Of a stretch of DNA of 64,000 nt, positions 1-11,451 are shown piece by piece. Position 1 is the first letter of the stretch, and every line of letters begins with the position of its first letter. Source of the stretch: Candidatus Rubrivivax defluviihabitans (GTDB lineage: Bacteria > Pseudomonadota > Gammaproteobacteria > Burkholderiales > Burkholderiaceae_C). Made by a program: the position numbers and the translations under genes. The DNA lies in the NCBI GenBank assembly GCA_016709385.1, contig JADJMW010000011.1, forward strand, positions 186,001 to 250,000, written 5' to 3'. The notes beneath the pieces are model-generated. The model saw nothing but the letters and a program-made list of their open reading frames with translations. It was not told the origin of the DNA and did no database searches.

Positions 1-543
1 GTGAAGCTGCTGCACGAGCGCATGTCGCCGGCGCAGCGCGCCGCGGTGGTGGCCGCGCTGGCCGGCGTGCTCTTCGTCATCGCCAAGGGCGAGCTCGACA
101 ACCTGCTGGCCGTGCGCTTCGTGCGCGGCGACGCCTGGATCTTGGCCGCCGCCGTGTCGTGGACGGCGTATTCGGTGCTTCTCAAGCGCTGGCCCTCGGC
201 ACTGGGACCGGCCGAGCGGCTGGCGGCCGTCATTGCCGGCGGCCTGCTGGTGCTGTTGCCGTTCACGCTGTGGGAAGTGCTCACCCAGCCGGCAAGGCCG
301 CTCGGTGCGCGCGCCCTGCTGCTGGTGACGCTGGCCGCCGTGTTGCCGGGCGCACTGAGCTACGCCGCCTATTCGTTCCTGCAGCGTGAACTGGGCGCCT
401 CGCGCACGGCATTGCTGCTGTATCTGGCGCCCGTCTACGGCGCGCTGGGCGCCTGGTGGGTGCTGGGCGAGGTCCCCGGCTGGTACCACGCCGCCGGTGC
501 AGCGCTGATCCTGCCGAGCATCTGGCTGGCCACCCGGCGCTGA
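1..543 (+). CDS. EamA/DMT-family permease, C-terminal part (5' truncated by window)
   Basis: This is the C-terminal half of a drug/metabolite-transporter (EamA) protein of the inner membrane. The 180 visible residues hold about five hydrophobic helices and the typical EamA ending, in which a conserved Tyr-Leu-Ala-Pro-Val-Tyr segment precedes a glycine/alanine-rich helix and the pair Gly-Glu. Family members are about 290-300 residues with two EamA repeats, so roughly 110 residues lie before the window. The GTG at position 1 is in frame but need not be the start. The substrate cannot be read from sequence. The gene ends 20 bases before the convergent BON-LysM gene. Confidence 0.85.
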   Translation: MKLLHERMSPAQRAAVVAALAGVLFVIAKGELDNLLAVRFVRGDAWILAAAVSWTAYSVLLKRWPSALGPAERLAAVIAGGLLVLLPFTLWEVLTQPARPLGARALLLVTLAAVLPGALSYAAYSFLQRELGASRTALLLYLAPVYGALGAWWVLGEVPGWYHAAGAALILPSIWLATRR

Positions 544-562
544 GCCGGCACGGCCGGACGCG

Positions 563-1063
563 TCAGAGCGGCGGAATGCGCAGCATCTGCCCCGGGTAGA
601 TCTTGTCCGGGTGCGTGAGCATCGGCTTGTTGGCCTCGAAGATCACCGGGTACTTGTTGGCGTCGCCGTAGAACTTCTTGGCGATCTTGCTCAGGTTGTC
701 GCCGCTGACCACGGTGTGCCACTGCGCCTCGGGTTGCGGTGTTTCCACCACCAGGAGGTCGTTGACCTTTTCCACGCCGGCCACGTTGCCGCAGCACAGC
801 AACACCTTCTCCTTGGTCGCCTGGTCGGCCACGGTGCCGGCCACGGTGACGGTGGCGCTGGGGGCGTCGAAGCCGATGTCCATGCCATTGACGGTCAGGC
901 CCTGGGCCTTGACGTAGGTGCCGATGGCATCACCGGCGGCCTTGCTCAGCGCGGCCACCTTCTCTGGCGTGGGGGCCGCGGCGGCGGCTTCCTGCGCGGC
1001 CTTGGCTTCACCGCGGCCGAAAAGCTTTTCGCCCGCTTCCTTCATGAATGACATCAAGCCCAT
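563..1063 (-). CDS. kbp: BON-LysM domain protein, Kbp (YgaU)-like
   Basis: A 166-residue soluble protein with a BON domain at about residues 42-107 and a LysM domain at about 115-163. This is the architecture of E. coli Kbp/YgaU, a cytoplasmic potassium-binding protein of 149 residues. The N-terminus (Met-Gly-Leu, then Phe-Met-Lys-Glu-Ala-Gly-Glu-Lys-Leu) matches that family, and no signal peptide is visible. The insert at about 20-32 is Ala-rich. It is transcribed alone, in the same direction as the urease operon and 96 bases after ureG. The family assignment is firm. Potassium binding is inferred from the E. coli homologue. Confidence 0.88.
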   Translation of the reverse strand: MGLMSFMKEAGEKLFGRGEAKAAQEAAAAAPTPEKVAALSKAAGDAIGTYVKAQGLTVNGMDIGFDAPSATVTVAGTVADQATKEKVLLCCGNVAGVEKVNDLLVVETPQPEAQWHTVVSGDNLSKIAKKFYGDANKYPVIFEANKPMLTHPDKIYPGQMLRIPPL

Positions 1064-1159
1064 GGCTTTCTCCTGTTGGTGTTGGGGAACGGTGGTGATG
1101 ATGTCAGAGACCGGGCCCGGTGCCGTTGCGCCCGGTCAAGGGATGGTCGCGGCCGAGTT

Positions 1160-1806
<647 letters not shown>

Positions 1807-1810
<4 letters not shown>

Positions 1811-2496
1811 GATCTGAACAGCCTCGAATACTGGGTTTCGTGTTGCGCCGAGAGGATGGCGAGCCTGGGTGTGAAGGCCTGCCGCTCGCCGTCGGGCAGC
1901 GCGGCCGCGGCGTCGGCCGCCGCGGGGATGGCCGCTGCCAGCCGGGCCAGCAGGCGCTGCGCCGCGGCCTGGCCCAGCGGCACCGTCTTCATGGCCGCCT
2001 GCACCATGTTCTCGGCCCAGCTCCAGGCAAAGGCCAGCAGGGCCTCGCGCGGCGAAGCGCCGGCCAGCACGGTGGCCAGGGCAAAACCCACCGGCCACAG
2101 TGGCGCCGGCTGCAAGGCGGCCAGAGTGAGCAGGCGCAGGTCATCGCCCTGTTCGCCGTTGCGCAGCCATTCCAGCAGCGAACGCCCGGTCTGCATGGAC
2201 TGCTGGCGCCCCTCGGTGGTCTCGCGGGTCTGGTCGGCCCAGGCATTGAGCGATGTGATGCGGTCCACGTCCCTTGCCTGCCAGGCGGTGATGGCCTGCG
2301 CCACGAGGGCCAGGTCGCAGCGCGCCAGGCTCAGCTGCAGCTGGTCGAGCAGCCAATCGGCGGCCTGCGCCTCGTTGCCGACCAGATCGGCATCGACCGC
2401 CGCTTCCAGGCCCTCCGAATAGCTGAAGCCGCCCACCGGCAAAGCCGGCGAGGCCAGCCACATCAGGCGCAGCAGCGGCGCCCCGGTGTCGTTCAT
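1807..2496 (-). CDS. ureF: Urease accessory protein UreF
   Basis: UreF is part of the urease activation complex and couples UreG GTP hydrolysis to nickel insertion and lysine carbamylation. The 229 residues start with the family signature near residues 10-31 (Trp-Leu-Ala-Ser-Pro-Ala-Leu-Pro-Val-Gly-Gly-Phe-Ser-Tyr-Ser-Glu-Gly-Leu-Glu) and end in the usual C-terminal segment with Arg-Leu-Phe. The length is normal. The start directly abuts the stop of ureE (2496/2497), and the stop overlaps the ureG ATG. In most bacteria UreF works bound to UreD, but no ureD is visible in this operon. Confidence 0.95.
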
Positions 2497-3126
2497 TCAG
2501 TGGCCATGGTCATGGCCGCAGCCCGGGCCGTGCACATGGGGTGCCGGGGCTGCCGCGATGGCCACGTTCAGCGGCTTGCCGCGGGTTGAAGCGGCGGCGG
2601 CCGGGCCTTCGTGCGCATGTGCATGCTCGTGACCGTGACCGTTCACGTGATCATGCGAGTGCGCCTCGTCGCCGTGTGCCGCATAGGCACCGCCTTCGGG
2701 CTCGAACGGTGCCAGCTCCTCGCTCACGACCAGGTGCAGCCGTTGCAGCATCTCGCCCAGCACATGGTCGGGTTCGAATTTCAGGTGGTCGGGTTTGAGC
2801 TCCACCGCCACGTGCCGGTTGCCCAGGTGGTAGGCGGCGCGCAGCAAGTCGATCGGTGCGCCCTGTGGGCCCTGGCGCACCACCAGTACCGGCTGCGGCG
2901 CGGCGCGCACGACCACCAGCGAGCCGTCCTCGGCCACCAGCACATCGCCGCCGCGCACCACGCTGCCGCGCGGCAGGAAGACGCCCAGCCGGCGGCCGGC
3001 GGAGTCGGTGGCTTCGAAGCGGCTCTTCTGGCGGGTGTCCCAGTCCAGTTCCACGCTGGCGGCGCGCTTGCGCAAGGCGCCGGCCAGGCCGCGGCCTCGA
3101 GGCACGAGTTTGTTTACGCTGAGCAT
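2497..3126 (-). CDS. ureE: Urease accessory metallochaperone UreE
   Basis: UreE is a nickel metallochaperone that passes Ni(II) to the urease maturation complex. The 209 residues comprise an N-terminal peptide-binding domain, the metal-binding domain with conserved Gly-Asn-Arg-His (about residue 100), and a long His-rich tail with two clusters: alternating His near 150-170, and a final HVHGPGCGHDHGH stretch containing one Cys. Such tails store several nickel ions in other UreE proteins. The start is the only Met before the conserved beginning. It lies 17 bases after the ureC stop and its stop abuts ureF. The tail is longer than in many UreE proteins. Confidence 0.93.
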   Translation of the reverse strand: MLSVNKLVPRGRGLAGALRKRAASVELDWDTRQKSRFEATDSAGRRLGVFLPRGSVVRGGDVLVAEDGSLVVVRAAPQPVLVVRQGPQGAPIDLLRAAYHLGNRHVAVELKPDHLKFEPDHVLGEMLQRLHLVVSEELAPFEPEGGAYAAHGDEAHSHDHVNGHGHEHAHAHEGPAAAASTRGKPLNVAIAAAPAPHVHGPGCGHDHGH

Positions 3127-3143
3127 GATGATCTTGGAGTCCG

Positions 3144-4915
<1,772 letters not shown>

Positions 4916-4916
<1 letters not shown>

Positions 4917-5221
4917 CACACGCTCCCGTTCACCAGGCCGCGGAAACCCCACACCTGCCGCAGGCCGGCATAGGCCACCAGTTCCACCGTGCGTTCCTGG
5001 CCGGGCTCGAATCGCACCGCCGTGCCGCTGGGGATATTCAGCCGCCTGCCCTTGGCGGCCTGGCGGTCGAAATGCAACGCCGCATTCGTTTCGGCGAAGT
5101 GATAGTGCGAGCCGACCTGGATGGGGCGGTCGCCGGTATTGGACACGACCAGCACCTTTGTGTCGCGCCCGGGGTTGAGCACGTGCTCGGGGCCGTCGGT
5201 GAAGAGTTCGCCGGGGATCAT
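4916..5221 (-). CDS. ureB: Urease beta subunit UreB
   Basis: UreB is the small structural beta subunit that packs with UreA and UreC in the (ABC)3 urease trimer. The 101 residues match the single-domain bacterial beta subunit: an N-terminal Met-Ile-Pro-Gly-Glu, the conserved Asn-Thr-Gly-Asp-Arg-Pro-Ile-Gln-Val-Gly-Ser-His-Tyr-His-Phe stretch near residues 28-42, and Arg-Leu-Asn-Ile-Pro-Ser-Gly-Thr-Ala-Val-Arg-Phe-Glu-Pro. The ATG at 5221 lies 19 bases after the ureA stop, and the stop overlaps the ureC start by four bases. Nothing unusual is seen. Confidence 0.97.
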
Positions 5222-5240
5222 GGATGGGCCTCGTTGAGAT

Positions 5241-5543
<303 letters not shown>

Positions 5544-5632
5544 GGCGATGGCGGTGGGGATGGCAGGTCGGACCGCATCGTAAACGCTGGATAGGCATGT
5601 GACGGGGCCGTTCGCGCTGGCGCGGATCGTGC
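5544..5632. promoter_or_regulatory. Divergent intergenic region between ureA and the permease-kinase gene
   Basis: This 89-base interval separates two divergent starts and must carry the promoter for the urease operon, the sensor gene, or both. No convincing -35/-10 pair or inverted repeat stands out on either strand. The start of the plus-strand gene is uncertain (ATG 5633 or ATG 5648), so the interval could be about 15 bases longer. Confidence 0.35.
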
Positions 5633-8600
5633 ATGTCCGGGTGCACCATGCCGAAGCAGGCTTCCGCCTTCCAGGCTGCACCAGCAATGGGCGGCACAGC
5701 ACCACAGCAGCGCGTCGTCAAGGTGCGGCGCGACTACAACGCCTGGGTCGCGCGCGAGACGATGGAAGACTACGCGCTGCGCTTCACGCCGCGCTCGTTC
5801 CGCAAATGGAGCGAATGGCGCGTGGCGCACACGGCATTGGGCGGCGCGGCGTCGTTCCTGGTGCTGGAGGCGGTGGGCGCCACGCTGCTGCTGCAGTTCG
5901 GCTTCGTCAACGCCTTCTGGGCCATCGTGGCCACCGGTCTGGTGATCTTCGCCGCCGGTCTGCCGATCAGCGTCCATGCCGCCAAATACGGGCTGGACAT
6001 GGACCTGCTGACGCGCGGCGCCGGCTTCGGCTATATCGGCAGCACCATCACCAGCCTCGTCTACGCCAGCTTCACCTTCATCTTCTTCGCGCTCGAGGCG
6101 GCCATCATGGCCTACGCGCTGGAGCTGGCTTTCGACATTCCGCCCGCCTGGGGCTACCTGCTCTGCGCGCTGGTCGTCATTCCGCTGGTCACTCACGGCG
6201 TCACCGCCATCAGCCAGTTGCAGGCCTGGACACTGCCGCTGTGGCTGGTGCTGCTGGTGCTGCCGTACGTCTACGTCTTCCAGGCGCACCCGAACCTGAT
6301 CGCCGACCTGCGCGGCTACGCCGGTGAAGACGGGCAGGGCGGTGCCTTCGACCCGCTGCTCTTCGGCGCCGCGCTCACCGTGGGCGTGGCGCTGATCACG
6401 CAGATGGGCGAGCAGGTGGACTACCTGCGCTTCATGCCCGAGAAGACGCGCGCCAACCGCTGGCGCTGGTGGGCCGGTGTGCTGGTGGGCGGACCGGGCT
6501 GGGTGCTGCCGGGCGTGCTGAAGATGCTGGGCGGCGCGCTGCTGGCCACCCTGGCGCTGACGCTGGCGGTGCCGGCCGACCGCGCGGTGGACCCCAACCA
6601 GATGTACCTGGCGGCCTACGAGACCGTCTTTTCCCACTACGGCTGGGCGGTGGCGGCCACCGCGCTGCTGGTGGTGGTGAGCCAGCTCAAGATCAACGTC
6701 ACGAATGCCTATGCCGGCAGCCTGGCCTGGAGCAACTTCTTCGCCCGGCTCACGCACAGCCACCCCGGTCGCGTGGTGTGGATGGTGTTCAACACGCTGA
6801 TCGCGCTGATGCTGATGGAGCTGGACGTCTTCCAGGCCATCGGCGGCGTGCTGGGTCTGTACGCCAACATCGCCATCAGCTGGATCATGGCCGTGGTCGC
6901 CGACCTGGTGGTCAACAAGCCGCTGGGCTGGAGTCCGAGGGGCGTGGAATTCAAGCGCGCCCACCTGTACGACTTCAATCCGGTGGGGGTGGGCGCCATG
7001 GGCGCGGCGTCGCTGCTGTCGATGGTGGCCTACCTGGGCGTCTTCGGCCCGGCCGCGCAGGCCTTCTCGGCCGTCATCGCCATGGCGGTGGCCTTCGTCA
7101 CCGCGCCGTTCATCGCCTGGGCGACAAAGGGTCGCTACTACATCGCCCGCACGTCGCCCGAGGCGGGTGCCGACGCGGCCGCCGGCGCAGCGCACTCGGC
7201 CGACGCCGGCAGCTACCTCGGCAGCGCACACCGCGTGCGGCCCTGCGTCATCTGTGAGCGGCCCTACGAAGGCGAAGACATGGCCTCGTGTCCGGCCTAC
7301 GGCGGCCCGATCTGTTCGCTGTGCTGTTCGCTCGACGCGCGCTGCCACGACCTGTGCAAGCCCGAGGCGGCGCGCGCCGCGGTGCAGTTCAATGCCGTGC
7401 TCAGGGGGCTGACGCCGCGGGCCTGGTGGCCGCAACTGGACACCGGACTCGGCCGCTACCTGCTGCTGATGGCGGCGGTGGCGCCGGCACTGGCGGCGCT
7501 GATGCTGCTGCTGTACCGCGCCGAACTGCACCAGCTGGGCGACGCCGCGCCGGCCGCCGCGCCGGCCCTGCGCGCGCTCCTCATCAAGGCCTACTGCGCG
7601 CTGCTGCTGGTGGGCGGCGTCATCGGCTGGTGGCTGGTGCTCACGCAGATGAGCCGCCGCGTGGCGCAGGAAGAGTCCAACCGCCAGACAGAGGCGCTGA
7701 TGCTGGAGATCGACTCTCACCGCCGCACCGACCTGGAACTGCAGCGCGCCAGGCGCGCCTCGGAGGCCGCCAACCAGGCCAAGACCCGCTATATCTCGGC
7801 CGTGAGCCACGAGCTGCGCACGCCGCTGAACAGCATCCTGGGTTATGCGCAGCTGCTCGACGAAGACGCCACCATGCCCACGCACCGCAAGCAGGCGGTG
7901 GGCGTCATCCGCCGCGGCGGCGAGCATCTGCTGGGGCTGATCGAGGGCACGCTGGACATCGCGCGCATCGAGGCCGGCAAGCTGGCGCTGGACCCCAAGC
8001 CCGTGCGCCTGCGCGAAGCGCTGCGCCAGATCGTGCAGATGTTCGAACTGCAGGCCTGCGCCAAGGGCCTGCGCTTCGAACACGACGTGGAGTCGGCGCC
8101 GCTGTGGGTGCGCGCCGACGAGCGGCGGCTGACGCAGATCCTCATCAACGTGCTGGGCAATGCCGTCAAGTTCACGGCCAGCGGCCGTGTGAGCTTTCGC
8201 GCTGCGCACTTGCGAGACATGGCGGTGTTCGAGATCGAGGACACCGGTCCAGGCATCGCGCCGGCCGACCTGGACCGCATCTTCGAACCCTTTTCGCGCG
8301 GCGCGCATGCCACGGCGGCCGGCGGTGCACCCGCCGCGCCCGGCGGCACCGGCCTGGGCCTGACCATCGCCAAGATGCTGACCGACCTGATGGGCGGCGA
8401 GATGACGGTGTCCACGCGACCGGCGCCCGCAGCGGCCGCCGCGCCGGCCGCTGCGGAGGTCGGCAGCGCAGCCGAGGCGAGTGCCGGCACCGGCACCTTG
8501 TTCCGCATCCGACTCTTCCTGCCCGAGATGCAGGCAACGCGCCTGCCGGCGCGACCCTCGCCGCGAGGGGCCTATGCCGGCGCGCGGCGGCGCCTGCTGG

Positions 8601-9244
8601 TGGTGGACAACGAGGAGGTCGACCGCACGCTGCTGGCGCGCCGGCTCGAAGCGCTGGGCTTCGAGGTGCTGCAGGCGGCTTGCGGCCTGGCGGCGCTGAG
8701 CCTGCTGCACGAGCAGCGCGTGGACGCCATCCTGATGGACTTGGCGATGCCCGGCATCGATGGCTGGGAGACTATCCGCACGCTGCGCCGCCAGCGCCTG
8801 AGCGAAGCGCCGGTGGCCATCGTCTCGGCCAATGCCTTCGACAAGGGGCTGGACAACGACGCCGGCATCGCGGCGGCCGACTTCATCACCAAGCCGGTGC
8901 GTTTCGACGATCTGCTCGACTGGCTGGGCGCCCGGCTTTCGCTGCAATGGCAGGCCGCGCCGAACGGCGACGCGGGCGCCACCGCGCCGCCGCAAGCGCC
9001 GGCAGCCGCAGTACCGGTGGCGCCGCCCCTGCCCGCACCTTCGCGCGCACAACTGCTGGCTTTGCAGCAGGTGGTGGAACTGGGCTATCCACGCGGCGTG
9101 ATGCGCCTGCTCGACGAGATCGAGCAGGCACGCCCGGAGTGCCACGCCTGGCTGGCGCCGCTACGCCAACTGGCCCAGGCCTTCGAGTTCGACCGCATGA
9201 CCCCCAGGATCAGAGATGCCATCGCCCACGCCCACCCTGCCTGA
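5633..9244 (+). CDS. NCS1-type permease fused to hybrid histidine kinase with receiver domain
   Basis: A 1203-residue inner-membrane fusion. Residues about 33-505 resemble NCS1 nucleobase:cation symporters (purine-cytosine permease type) with about 12 helices. Residues 538-575 hold eight cysteines (538, 541, 553, 561, 564, 565, 571, 575) of zinc-binding appearance. Two more helices lie near 608-672. A histidine kinase follows with phosphoacceptor His726 (Ser-His-Glu-Leu-Arg-Thr-Pro-Leu-Asn), the N-box Asn843, and the G-boxes DTGPGIA and GGTGLGL. A receiver domain spans about 985-1100 with Asp1036 and Lys1087, and the last 70 residues are helical. Membrane carriers fused to kinases are known (CbrA has an SLC5-like part), so this is probably a transport-coupled sensor. 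The ligand is unproven; the location between ure and urt operons suggests a nitrogen compound. ATG 5648 is an alternative start. Confidence 0.9.
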   Translation: MSGCTMPKQASAFQAAPAMGGTAPQQRVVKVRRDYNAWVARETMEDYALRFTPRSFRKWSEWRVAHTALGGAASFLVLEAVGATLLLQFGFVNAFWAIVATGLVIFAAGLPISVHAAKYGLDMDLLTRGAGFGYIGSTITSLVYASFTFIFFALEAAIMAYALELAFDIPPAWGYLLCALVVIPLVTHGVTAISQLQAWTLPLWLVLLVLPYVYVFQAHPNLIADLRGYAGEDGQGGAFDPLLFGAALTVGVALITQMGEQVDYLRFMPEKTRANRWRWWAGVLVGGPGWVLPGVLKMLGGALLATLALTLAVPADRAVDPNQMYLAAYETVFSHYGWAVAATALLVVVSQLKINVTNAYAGSLAWSNFFARLTHSHPGRVVWMVFNTLIALMLMELDVFQAIGGVLGLYANIAISWIMAVVADLVVNKPLGWSPRGVEFKRAHLYDFNPVGVGAMGAASLLSMVAYLGVFGPAAQAFSAVIAMAVAFVTAPFIAWATKGRYYIARTSPEAGADAAAGAAHSADAGSYLGSAHRVRPCVICERPYEGEDMASCPAYGGPICSLCCSLDARCHDLCKPEAARAAVQFNAVLRGLTPRAWWPQLDTGLGRYLLLMAAVAPALAALMLLLYRAELHQLGDAAPAAAPALRALLIKAYCALLLVGGVIGWWLVLTQMSRRVAQEESNRQTEALMLEIDSHRRTDLELQRARRASEAANQAKTRYISAVSHELRTPLNSILGYAQLLDEDATMPTHRKQAVGVIRRGGEHLLGLIEGTLDIARIEAGKLALDPKPVRLREALRQIVQMFELQACAKGLRFEHDVESAPLWVRADERRLTQILINVLGNAVKFTASGRVSFRAAHLRDMAVFEIEDTGPGIAPADLDRIFEPFSRGAHATAAGGAPAAPGGTGLGLTIAKMLTDLMGGEMTVSTRPAPAAAAAPAAAEVGSAAEASAGTGTLFRIRLFLPEMQATRLPARPSPRGAYAGARRRLLVVDNEEVDRTLLARRLEALGFEVLQAACGLAALSLLHEQRVDAILMDLAMPGIDGWETIRTLRRQRLSEAPVAIVSANAFDKGLDNDAGIAAADFITKPVRFDDLLDWLGARLSLQWQAAPNGDAGATAPPQAPAAAVPVAPPLPAPSRAQLLALQQVVELGYPRGVMRLLDEIEQARPECHAWLAPLRQLAQAFEFDRMTPRIRDAIAHAHPA

Positions 9245-10208
9245 CCCTATTCACCCCTCTTTGGGCGCACCCTTGCGCGAACGCCTGGCCGACCGCGCGC
9301 ACGCCGGCCTGGTGCTGATCGTCGACGACGTGCCCGACAACCTGGCCGTGCTGCACGACGCGCTGGACGCCGCCGGCTACACCGTGCTCGTGGCCACCGA
9401 AGGCGCCAGCGCGCTGCAGCGCGCTGCGCAGGCCGAACCCGACATCGTGCTGCTCGACGCCGTGATGCCGGGCATGGACGGCTTCGAGGTCGCGCGCCGG
9501 CTCAGGGCCGGGCCGGAGACGGCGCACATCCCCATCGTCTTCATGACCGGCCTCACCGAGACCGAACATGTGCTGGCGGCCTTCGACGCCGGCGGCGTGG
9601 ACTACGTGACCAAGCCGATCCGGCCGCCCGAGATCCTGGCCCGCGTGGGCGTGCACATGCAGTCGGCGCGGCAGGCACGGCAGGCGCGCAATGCGCTGGA
9701 CGCCTACGGCCACGCCACCATCGCCGTGCGCCTGGACGAAGGCCGCGTTCGCCTGGTGTGGCAGACGGCGCTGGCGCGGCAGTGGCTGCCGGCCTATTTC
9801 GGCACCGCGCCCGACGAGGTGCCACCGTTGCTGGTCGACTGGCTGCACTCGGCCGCCTACGGCCGCGAGGTGCGGCCGCTTGCCACGGCGCGGGAATCGC
9901 GCCGGCTGGTGTGCACGCTGCAGGGCCGCACCGTCGACGATGACTGGCTGGTGGTGCTGCGCGAGGTGAGTGACGCCGCCACCGTGGAAGCCACCATGCA
10001 CGCGCTGCGCCTGACCCTGCGCGAGAGCGAGGTGTTGTACTGGGTGGTCAAGGGCAAGACCAACCGCGATATCGGCGACATCCTCGGCTCCAGCCCGGCC
10101 ACGGTGAAGAAGCACCTGGAGCGGGTGTACGAGAAGCTCGGGGTGGAAACCCGCACCGCGGCGGCGGCGCTGGCGATGCAGAAGGTGCGTGAACTGGCGC
10201 GGCCCTGA
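9216..10208 (+). CDS. LuxR-family response regulator (REC + HTH), partner of the permease-kinase
   Basis: A 330-residue regulator. The receiver domain is at about residues 32-150, with acidic pocket Asp37-Asp38, phosphoacceptor Asp81 (Leu-Leu-Asp-Ala-Val-Met-Pro-Gly-Met-Asp-Gly) and the Thr-Lys-Pro motif near 133. A linker of about 100 residues of unknown fold follows. The C-terminal LuxR/NarL helix-turn-helix is at about 264-325 (Leu-Arg-Glu-Ser-Glu-Val-Leu, Lys-Thr-Asn-Arg-Asp-Ile, Thr-Val-Lys-Lys-His-Leu). It overlaps the end of the kinase gene by 29 bases, so the two are translationally linked and very probably form one phosphorelay. Likely targets are the flanking ure and urt operons, by position only. 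Confidence 0.92.
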   Translation: MPSPTPTLPDPIHPSLGAPLRERLADRAHAGLVLIVDDVPDNLAVLHDALDAAGYTVLVATEGASALQRAAQAEPDIVLLDAVMPGMDGFEVARRLRAGPETAHIPIVFMTGLTETEHVLAAFDAGGVDYVTKPIRPPEILARVGVHMQSARQARQARNALDAYGHATIAVRLDEGRVRLVWQTALARQWLPAYFGTAPDEVPPLLVDWLHSAAYGREVRPLATARESRRLVCTLQGRTVDDDWLVVLREVSDAATVEATMHALRLTLRESEVLYWVVKGKTNRDIGDILGSSPATVKKHLERVYEKLGVETRTAAAALAMQKVRELARP

Positions 10209-10219
10209 AGGGCACCGGG

Positions 10220-11308
10220 CTATCGTTTCCGCGTCGCGGCCAGCCGAATAGGACCCAACTGCTGCGAGCTTGGCGTCACGGCGGCGTCGAAGGGGTGGGT
10301 CGCCTGCCAACCCATGGCGGCCAGGATCTTCAGCACGTACAGCCGCGTCTCGGCGTAGGGCGGCACGCCCAGATAGCGCTCGACCGCGCGTTCGCCGGCG
10401 TTGTACGCGGCGGCCACCAGGCGCACGTCGCCCTCGAAGTACGCCATCAGCCAGCGCAGGTAGGCCATGCCGCCGCGGATGTTCTGCACCGGGTCCTTGA
10501 TATCGCGCACGCCGAAACGCGCCGCGGTGCCGGGGATCAGTTGCATCAGGCCGTAGGCATTCTTGGGCGACTGCGCGTCGGCGTCGAAATTGGATTCGGT
10601 GGCCATGATGGCCAGCACCAGGTGCGGCTGCAACTGGTACTCCGGCGCCACCAGGTTGACGAAACGCACGATGGGTTCCGGCGCTTGGATCGGCGGCGCC
10701 GGCGGTGGCGGCGCTGGTAGCGTGGCCGGCACGGCACCGCGTGCCGGCAGCGGTGGCGCGGTGGGTGCAGCCGCGAGGCGGTCTTCCTCGGGCGGGCGCA
10801 GGCAGTCCGGCGGTGCACCGCGCGGCGTGCCCATGCGGGCCAGGATATTGCGCGCCTGCTCGTAGCCCTGCTCGGCCGCTGCGGCAAACAGGTGTGCCGC
10901 CTGGGCCTCGTCACGCTCGATGCCGCGTGCGTTCGTCAGCATCCAGGCCAGGCTGAATTGCGACTCGGCGTCGCCGTGGCGCGCGGCACGGCAGTACAGC
11001 TCGGCCGCGCGCACCGGGTCGCGCGGCACGCCCTCGCCGAATTCGTGCGCCTTGGCCTCGCGTCGCCAGCCCTCCACCTGGATCGGCAGGACCAGGGGAC
11101 GCTGCTGCTGCGGCGCGGCCGGGCGCGGCAGGCCGTCGAGCGTGAGCGTGCCGGTGCTGGCCAACTGCTGTGCGGCGCTGGGCCCGGTGGCCAGCAGCAT
11201 GCCCGCGGTCAGCGCCGCCAGACGCGACAGGGCGCAGTGCCGCGAGCGGCGCGGTTCGGATGGCCGCAGGATGGCAGGGCGGGCGTGCAGCGGGACAGGC
11301 AGGCGCAT
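10220..11308 (-). CDS. Lytic transglycosylase with Sel1-like repeats
   Basis: A 362-residue exported protein. The N-terminus is Arg-rich with a hydrophobic helix at about 29-45 ending in an Ala-Ala-Gln cleavage-like site. Sel1/TPR-like repeats follow at about 85-155, then a Pro/Ala-rich linker, and an SLT domain at about 212-330. That domain has the catalytic Glu in Ala-Thr-Glu-Ser-Asn-Phe and the motif Tyr-Gly-Leu-Met-Gln-Leu-Ile-Pro-Gly-Thr-Ala. Such enzymes cleave peptidoglycan glycan strands in the periplasm. The gene converges on the response regulator (11 bases apart) and diverges from urtA. The start is uncertain because the basic N-region is unusually long. Confidence 0.88.
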   Translation of the reverse strand: MRLPVPLHARPAILRPSEPRRSRHCALSRLAALTAGMLLATGPSAAQQLASTGTLTLDGLPRPAAPQQQRPLVLPIQVEGWRREAKAHEFGEGVPRDPVRAAELYCRAARHGDAESQFSLAWMLTNARGIERDEAQAAHLFAAAAEQGYEQARNILARMGTPRGAPPDCLRPPEEDRLAAAPTAPPLPARGAVPATLPAPPPPAPPIQAPEPIVRFVNLVAPEYQLQPHLVLAIMATESNFDADAQSPKNAYGLMQLIPGTAARFGVRDIKDPVQNIRGGMAYLRWLMAYFEGDVRLVAAAYNAGERAVERYLGVPPYAETRLYVLKILAAMGWQATHPFDAAVTPSSQQLGPIRLAATRKR

Positions 11309-11352
11309 GGTGAAGCTCCAAGTCTAGCGATCCCGTACCCGGCCATGGCGTG

Positions 11353-11368
11353 TACGCCGGACGGCGTA
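11353..11368. promoter_or_regulatory. Perfect palindrome upstream of urtA, candidate regulator site
   Basis: TACGCCGGACGGCGTA is a perfect 7-2-7 inverted repeat between the divergent lytic transglycosylase gene and urtA, 84 bases before the urtA ATG. TAC...GTA dyads are typical of sites bound by LuxR/NarL-type regulators, and such a regulator is encoded 1.1 kb away. Assignment to that protein is inference. A GC-rich palindrome of this length is still uncommon by chance in 140 bases. Confidence 0.4.
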
Positions 11369-11451
11369 TTCCGCATCCGGCCCCGGCTGCCCAGACTCAG
11401 GCCTGTCTTCGAGATCCGCCCACCCCCACACCCCCACAGGAGCCCGCAGCC

